Shown here one piece after another: positions 4,935 through 8,163 of a DNA stretch of 8,163 nt (its first letter is position 1; every line of letters starts with the position of its first letter). The stretch lies in contig PLZT01000267.1 of NCBI GenBank assembly GCA_003152255.1, positions 1 through 8,163 of the forward strand, in the 5' to 3' direction. The position numbers were made by a program, and so were the translations under genes. Source of the DNA: Methylocystaceae bacterium. Lineage in GTDB: Bacteria; Pseudomonadota; Alphaproteobacteria; Rhizobiales; Beijerinckiaceae. Under the pieces are notes generated by a model. That model did no database searches. It was not told where the DNA came from and worked only from the letters and a program-made list of their open reading frames with translations.

Positions 4935-5294
4935 GTGAGAGTCGGCGCGCCCATCATTTCTTCCCCGTGTCTCCAAAATTGGTTGACGTCCCGCGGCGGA
5001 ACATTTCTCGGCGGGATGCTCTTGGTTAACCAAGCGAACGACCACGGCGAAATCATTGTGTCCGGCATCGCCGACTCCGTGGCGTATGATGCTAAAGTTC
5101 GCATCGACGTCAGCGTCGACTGGAACGGCGATATCCACATCGACGGCGGGCGGTTGAATTCCTACCGCGGGCAGCTCGGCGCCTATCGGCGGCGCGCCGG
5201 CGCGTCACATGGCTTGTTGGCGCCAATGACGCCCGGAAAGGTCATCGCCAGCTGTAGCGGGCGGCGCGCCGCGCTTGTCCGCTTTTTTCAATAG
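4935..5294 (+). CDS. hypothetical protein, beta-rich, 3' end within repeat
   Basis: A 119-codon ORF from GTG 4935; an internal ATG at 5016 gives a 92-aa alternative. The central part, GIADSVAYDAKVRIDVSVDW followed by NGDIHIDGGRLNSYRG, has alternating beta-like residues and strongly GC-biased third positions, so I favour this strand over the opposing minus-strand ORFs. Neither start has a good ribosome binding site. The last codons (RFFQ-stop) lie inside the 78-bp repeat at 5281, so the natural C-terminus may have been replaced when the repeat arrived. No family is recognised, and no signal peptide or membrane span is seen. Confidence 0.45.
   Translation: MRVGAPIISSPCLQNWLTSRGGTFLGGMLLVNQANDHGEIIVSGIADSVAYDAKVRIDVSVDWNGDIHIDGGRLNSYRGQLGAYRRRAGASHGLLAPMTPGKVIASCSGRRAALVRFFQ
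4983..5026. repeat. short repeated element, copy B
   Basis: The 44-nt partner of 4640-4680, starting TTGACGTC and ending ATGCTCTTGGT. On the minus strand it lies 26 nt upstream of GGGGAAGAA-ATG (4957), mirroring the arrangement at copy A. On the plus strand it lies inside the hypothetical gene and encodes TSRGGTFLGGMLLV. Confidence 0.7.
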
Positions 5295-5358
5295 GGCGTT
5301 TGTCCTGATATGCCCTATCGACCAATTTATCGGGATTTCGACGCTGTTCTCGCCGGCT
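5281..5358. repeat. 78-bp direct repeat, left copy
   Basis: Matches 6725-6802 at 69 of 78 positions without gaps; the core 5291-5358 matches at 62 of 68. It contains the inverted repeat ATAGGGC (5291-5297) / GCCCTAT (5312-5318). A second palindrome that is perfect in the other copy has one mismatch here (CCAATTTATCGG). The two copies enclose the esterase gene. Confidence 0.85.
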
Positions 5359-5449
5359 GGGGTCGCCACCGGGCGAAATGTTGCACGATGCGAAATTGGG
5401 TTCATTCAACATAGAGCCGTTGCGTAAACCATTCCCCGGCCATCGTTCG

Positions 5450-5474
5450 AAAAGCCGCGGCCTATAGAAGCGGC
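5450..5474 (-). terminator. possible weak terminator of the esterase gene
   Basis: Read on the minus strand, GCCGC (5474-5470) pairs with GCGGC (5458-5454) around an 11-nt loop and is followed by TTTT (5453-5450). It lies 35 bp past the esterase stop. The stem and T tract are both short, so its strength is doubtful. Confidence 0.35.
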
Positions 5475-5508
5475 CGGGAGTTACGCCGCCAAGTTAGTGG
5501 CGATTACC

Positions 5509-6660
5509 CTAGCGATCGATGTGGACCGAAAACGTCGATTTTAGAAAACGGGTCACTGCTTCGAAGGCCTCGTCACCTTCCTTGAGGAGATGTGGGAAAA
5601 AGTAATAGCCGTGTGGCATCCCCTCGCGCACGAACAACTCGACATGCTCATTACCTGCGTCACGCAGCTTCCGCGCGAAGGCTCGGTTGTCATCGATCAT
5701 GGGGTCATTGGTCCCGGACACGATCAGCGTCGGGGGATAGAAGCGCAGATCCCCGCGCGCTGGGCTCACATGAGGGTGTGACCAGTTCCGGTAGCGCACG
5801 ACGTACGCGCCACGCACGTACCCGATAAAAGCTGTGTCATAGATGATGCCGAGGGGCGCCAGCCGTTCGAAAGATTCATATTGCTCGACGAAGAAATCGG
5901 TCAGCGGGCAGAGCAGTACGGCTGCCTCTGGCGGACGTACCCCCTCATCTTGTGCCTTTAGCGGCAGCACCGCGGCGAAGTTCCCGCCGGAAGAGTCGCC
6001 TCCGACCGCTATCTGCTCAGGGTTGCCTTCAATTTCCGTCCCGTGCTTCCGCATCCAATGGAGAACAGAAAGGCAGTCATCCAGGCCAGCCGGAAACGGC
6101 CACTCGGGCGCGAGGCGGTAGTTTACGCTGACGACGACGAAGCCTGTCTCTTTGGCGATGCGGCTGGTGATGTAAGCGGTGTCTTCCGAGCGGCCGACTG
6201 TGAACCCTCCACCGTGTATGTAAAGCAGCATGGGCCTTGACGCCGTAGCTTTGGGCGCGCTGAAAACCTGACAGCGGATTGGTCCCGCCGCGGATGGCGC
6301 ATATATCTCCGACACGGCGATTTGGGGGTAAAGCTGCGCCGCCGTTGGCGGCAAATCCATAGGATCAATCGGATGATCCTGTCCGATATAACCGTTGCGA
6401 ACTGGCTGGATCATAAGTTGCCGCAGGGTCAACGGCGACCGCAGCTTCGCGAGCAAATTGTAATATGAGGCGGCCGGGTCGGCCGGGTTGATATGAGATA
6501 AGCCTGGCCCGTCGAGGCGCTGGTCAACAGCCGGCGTGGCAATGTGATCATTCATGACGCGACGATACCATTCGAATTCGCGAGAACGTGCATGAGCCGA
6601 TAGAATCCGGCTAGGCGAGGAAGAGTCAAGGTCGAGCAAGTAGGTTTTGTGATCAATCAT
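5509..6660 (-). CDS. alpha/beta hydrolase, HSL-family esterase
   Basis: A 383-aa carboxylesterase of the hormone-sensitive-lipase family (family IV, Abhydrolase_3 type), which hydrolyses short- to medium-chain esters. All signatures are visible: oxyanion-hole HGGG (149-152), YRLAPE (181-186), nucleophile elbow GDSSGG (221-226, Ser223), TNDPMIDD with Asp319, and MPHGYY with catalytic His350. There is no signal peptide, so it is probably cytoplasmic. It is longer than the usual 300-350 residues. No Shine-Dalgarno precedes the ATG at 6660, and M36 (6555) is an alternative start, so the N-terminus is uncertain. The gene stands alone between two 78-bp direct repeats, as if carried in a cassette. 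Natural substrate unknown; enzyme class is firm. Confidence 0.95.
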   Translation of the reverse strand: MIDHKTYLLDLDSSSPSRILSAHARSREFEWYRRVMNDHIATPAVDQRLDGPGLSHINPADPAASYYNLLAKLRSPLTLRQLMIQPVRNGYIGQDHPIDPMDLPPTAAQLYPQIAVSEIYAPSAAGPIRCQVFSAPKATASRPMLLYIHGGGFTVGRSEDTAYITSRIAKETGFVVVSVNYRLAPEWPFPAGLDDCLSVLHWMRKHGTEIEGNPEQIAVGGDSSGGNFAAVLPLKAQDEGVRPPEAAVLLCPLTDFFVEQYESFERLAPLGIIYDTAFIGYVRGAYVVRYRNWSHPHVSPARGDLRFYPPTLIVSGTNDPMIDDNRAFARKLRDAGNEHVELFVREGMPHGYYFFPHLLKEGDEAFEAVTRFLKSTFSVHIDR

Positions 6661-6724
6661 TGGATGGCGCGGTCGGTGCCGATGGGGCGATAGCCGCTAA
6701 AGCCAGTGTGTCTGACGCAGATTG

Positions 6725-6802
6725 GCGTTTATCGATAGGGTGTTTGTCCTCATATGCCCTATCGACCGATTTATCGGGATTCCGACGGTGTTCTCGCCTG
6801 CT
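6725..6802. repeat. 78-bp direct repeat, right copy
   Basis: Partner of 5281-5358, 1444 bp away in the same orientation. It contains the inverted repeat CGATAGGG (6733-6740) / CCCTATCG (6757-6764) around a 16-nt loop, followed by the perfect palindrome CCGATTTATCGG (6766-6777). It lies between the esterase start and the WGR gene end, 65 bp from the former. Confidence 0.85.
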
Positions 6803-6818
6803 CGGCGCCGGCGTCACG

Positions 6819-6902
6819 CTAGCCGCGCGCGCGAGCTAGAAATTCATCGCCGTAGTCGCGCCGCTCGCGCGCGGTGAGCTTCCGGTTCAGATCAACACCA
6901 AT
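6819..6902 (-). other. open frame continuing after the WGR stop
   Basis: The frame of the WGR gene stays open for 27 codons after its TGA (6903) and reads DLNRKLTARERRDYGDEFLA before a TAG at 6819. It looks protein-like but has no usual start codon. It may be the end of a second small gene whose start has been lost, or a former C-terminal extension of the WGR protein. Confidence 0.3.
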
Positions 6903-7190
6903 TCATCCCAAAATATATCCCCGTCGCTCCTTGGCGTGGCGCTGCTTCCGCAGCGCGGCATGGGCCTCCATGGGCGTGGGGTAAGGGATCATGCGCATTT
7001 GTCCGCCGCGTCCGATACGGCCCCACTCGCGGATGAAACACCACATGCCGAATAAATCGCGTTCCACGGCAAGGCGATAGAATCGAGCCATGTTCTTGTC
7101 TGCGTCAATACGGCAAAGCCGCACGGAATAGAGCAGGCGCGCCTCTTGCGCGGCCAGCCAGTCCTCGATGTCGGTTTGCACTGGCGTCAT
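6903..7190 (-). CDS. WGR domain-containing protein
   Basis: A 95-aa protein consisting of little but a WGR domain, named after the Trp-Gly-Arg motif seen here at 56-58 (REWGRIG). The flanking pattern fits the family: YSVRLCRIDADKNMARFYRL (21-40), DLFGMWCFIREWGRIGRGGQ (45-64), and a basic helix AALRKQRHAKERRGY at the end. In PARPs and MolR-like proteins this domain takes part in nucleic-acid or protein contacts; stand-alone versions are common in alphaproteobacterial plasmids and islands, and their role is unknown. The ATG has GAGG eight bases upstream and overlaps, as ATGA, the stop of a recombinase remnant. A protein-like frame follows its TGA. Confidence 0.88.
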   Translation of the reverse strand: MTPVQTDIEDWLAAQEARLLYSVRLCRIDADKNMARFYRLAVERDLFGMWCFIREWGRIGRGGQMRMIPYPTPMEAHAALRKQRHAKERRGYILG

Positions 7191-7345
7191 GCCTTGAGCC
7201 TCGAAATCGTCGAATGGCTCACATTATAACCGCGACCAATTTCGGCAAGCTTCTCCGCGCCATGATCGCGGCGCTTGATCGCTTCGCGCCTCTGATGTCG
7301 CCGGCGCGGGTGGACGTGCCGATCCTGGGGTCGATGCTGCCAGGA
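7187..7345 (-). pseudogene. serine recombinase (resolvase/invertase) C-terminal fragment
   Basis: The minus-strand frame from about 7297 to TGA 7187 reads HQRREAIKRRDHGAEKLAEI then GRGYNVSHSTISRLKA. This is the C-terminal helix-turn-helix of resolvase/invertase-type serine recombinases, which binds recombination sites. Just upstream, the expected GRPPKLTP-like linker is recognisable as ARPPAPA in the neighbouring frame (about 7298-7320), so a frameshift separates them. The catalytic domain, with its active serine, is missing; an unrelated gene ends at 7352. It is a dead fragment of a transposon, phage or plasmid recombinase. The DNA-binding domain itself is intact, but no start codon would express it. 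Confidence 0.75.
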
Positions 7346-7351
7346 CTGGTT

Positions 7352-7777
7352 TCACAACGGTCTCGTCTTGCTGTCGTCACGACGGGGCTTGAAGGCGATC
7401 ACGTTGTCATGCGTGGCGACGGTGGCCGGTGTGTGCGCCTTGCGGACCCTGGCGGCCTTCTTCCTGGTGGGCGTGCTCCTCATATTTCTGCGAGCGCGGT
7501 CGATCAGCGCCTGCAAGCGTCGCTCGATCTCGAGGTGAACGTCCTCAAGGTCATCCAAGACAGCCTCAGCGGTGTCCAATATTTGATTCGGGCTTTGGGG
7601 TTTCTTGCTGTCGCGGAATAGAGCTGCCGCGCCTCGTGTCATAGATGAAACCATGTCCGCTTGGTCTCTGGCGATGTGGCGGAGGTCCGCCAAGATCAGG
7701 CGCGGCGGTTTGGTGTCGGTCAGGGGCTTGGGCCTTTCTGAATTAGGGCGAATGCCAGGGCCATGCGGCGCGTTCAT
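7352..7777 (-). CDS. 141-aa basic hypothetical protein
   Basis: No family is recognised. The N-terminal 25 residues are Pro/Asn-rich, followed by a predicted helical region with LILADLRHIARDQADMVSSM (about 27-46) and a probable coiled coil, ILDTAEAVLDDLEDVHLEIE (about 65-84). The last 45 residues are very basic (RARRNMRSTPTRKKAARVRK). An acidic helix plus a basic tail suggests a nucleic-acid-associated or scaffold protein, which is inference. No purine-rich ribosome binding site precedes the ATG at 7777, so the start is uncertain. Several plus-strand ORFs overlap it, but the minus-strand frame has the more natural composition. Confidence 0.65.
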   Translation of the reverse strand: MNAPHGPGIRPNSERPKPLTDTKPPRLILADLRHIARDQADMVSSMTRGAAALFRDSKKPQSPNQILDTAEAVLDDLEDVHLEIERRLQALIDRARRNMRSTPTRKKAARVRKAHTPATVATHDNVIAFKPRRDDSKTRPL

Positions 7778-7825
7778 GGAGATAGGGTGTGTATTGGTGG
7801 CGCGGGTGTAAGGGCGCCAAGGGTG

Positions 7826-7843
7826 GGGCGCGCGTCCGCGCCC
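7826..7843. repeat. GC-rich hairpin upstream of the 141-aa gene
   Basis: GGGCGCG (7826-7832) and CGCGCCC (7837-7843) form a perfect 7-bp stem with a 4-nt loop, without a T tract on either strand. It lies about 50 bp before the ATG at 7777, in the probable promoter or leader of that gene. Confidence 0.4.
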
Positions 7844-7875
7844 TCAATGCCGGTTGCCTCTGGTGACACGCACAC

Positions 7876-7902
7876 AAAAAAACCCGGCCATTGCAGACCG
7901 GG
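7876..7902 (-). terminator. intrinsic terminator (minus strand)
   Basis: On the minus strand, CCCGGTC (7902-7896) pairs with GGCCGGG (7889-7883), with one G-T pair and a 6-nt loop, followed by T7 (7882-7876). It is a strong terminator for the gene ending at 7989, separating it from the 141-aa gene. Confidence 0.88.
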
Positions 7903-7988
7903 GAACCGCGGACACCTGGGCATTAGCCGGTAGAAGAGTGCCGGCACAGCAATCCCAAGTAGCGCCGCGATGGGCGAGTTCAAGCCCG

Positions 7989-8163
7989 CTACAGTTTGGC
8001 GGCCATCTTCGCATGGTTCTTGGCTTGCTCATCACCCGCATGACGGCACCGGTTAATCGCGCTGTCCGCCTTTTCTCCGAGTTTCACTGAATCGCCCTGT
8101 CTCGACGTCAAGGCGTCTATCGCTGAGCGAAAGCTGGCTTGCGTTGGCCGGGTGCTGGTGTTT
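7989..8163 (-). CDS. 3' part of a hypothetical gene (runs off the window)
   Basis: A minus-strand frame is open from the window edge to TAG at 7989 (57 codons). It reads SFRSAIDALTSRQGDSVKLG, then EKADSAINRCRHAGDEQAKN and HAKMAAKL, a balanced, helical, soluble sequence with natural codon use. The strong terminator 87 bp downstream supports it as a real gene end. The start lies outside the window, or it could be an internal TTG or GTG (8086) giving a much shorter peptide. No family is recognised. Confidence 0.6.
   Translation of the reverse strand, partial: NTSTRPTQASFRSAIDALTSRQGDSVKLGEKADSAINRCRHAGDEQAKNHAKMAAKL

Noticed and set aside
4824..5140. Minus-strand ORFs opposite the 4935-5294 gene
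   Set aside because: The plus strand has the stronger GC third-position bias and more natural core; the minus frames look like its mirror, although the strand choice is not certain.
5281..6802. Integron cassette with attC sites
   Set aside because: The repeats contain no GTTRRRY / RYYYAAC core sites and no integrase gene is nearby; the hairpin layout differs from attC.
7214..7621. 135-codon plus-strand ORF
   Set aside because: It is antisense to the recombinase remnant and the 141-aa gene, both of which read better; it has no ribosome binding site.
7781..7790. Third partial copy of the 78-bp repeat
   Set aside because: Only GATAGGGTGT is shared; the pairing arm and the rest of the repeat are absent, so chance is likely.
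7774..7983. 69-codon minus-strand ORF ending in an ATGA overlap with the 141-aa gene
   Set aside because: A strong intrinsic terminator lies inside it, the start is TTG, and the hydrophobic translation fits no family.

Overview
The window looks like accessory DNA of an alphaproteobacterium, most likely of the Rhizobiales (Hyphomicrobiales). This is inferred from the phasin_2-type phasin, the high GC with GC-biased third codon positions, and the alphaproteobacterial style of the Nudix protein. Genes are spaced loosely. Decayed fragments of mobile or plasmid genes (a ParB-like fragment and a serine-recombinase C-terminus) lie among small uncharacterised genes, which suggests a plasmid, genomic island or other gene-turnover region. 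I see no tRNA, rRNA, CRISPR array or intact transposase.

Left part (1-1710, mostly + strand). A short remnant is followed by a phasin gene for polyhydroxyalkanoate granules. Its promoter carries two TGC-N3-GCA palindromes exactly 30 bp apart, which look like PhaR operators. Two intrinsic terminators follow. Next come a broken ParB-like gene on the minus strand and an AT-richer gene for a small cysteine-containing lipoprotein.

Middle (1710-4640, almost all minus strand). There is a Nudix hydrolase with an altered catalytic box and a tiny helix-turn-helix-like ORF. Then comes a run of short, close or overlapping genes read from about 4556 down to 2935: a 181-aa protein, a doubtful 68-aa ORF, a 40-aa single-span membrane protein, a broken gene, a 136-aa protein, and a 31-aa ORF. 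I recognise no family for these. Their spacing suggests one transcription unit.

Right part (4640-8163). A 41-44 nt element occurs twice (4640 and 4983). A + strand hypothetical gene ends inside a 78-bp repeat. An almost identical repeat lies 1444 bp further on, and the two enclose an HSL-family esterase gene (minus strand) like a cassette. Each repeat contains a hairpin, and the second has two perfect or near-perfect palindromes. Beyond it on the minus strand are a WGR-domain protein, the C-terminal DNA-binding domain of a serine recombinase, a 141-aa basic hypothetical protein, a clear minus-strand terminator, and the 3' end of a gene that runs off the window.

No complete, recognisable multi-gene system is visible. 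The two most interesting signals are the direct-repeat-bounded esterase cassette close to a recombinase remnant, and the unrecognised minus-strand small-gene cluster. Three minus-strand frames (stops at 2935, 3562 and 6903) stay protein-like past an in-frame stop; because the three stops are all different, decay is more likely than recoding.
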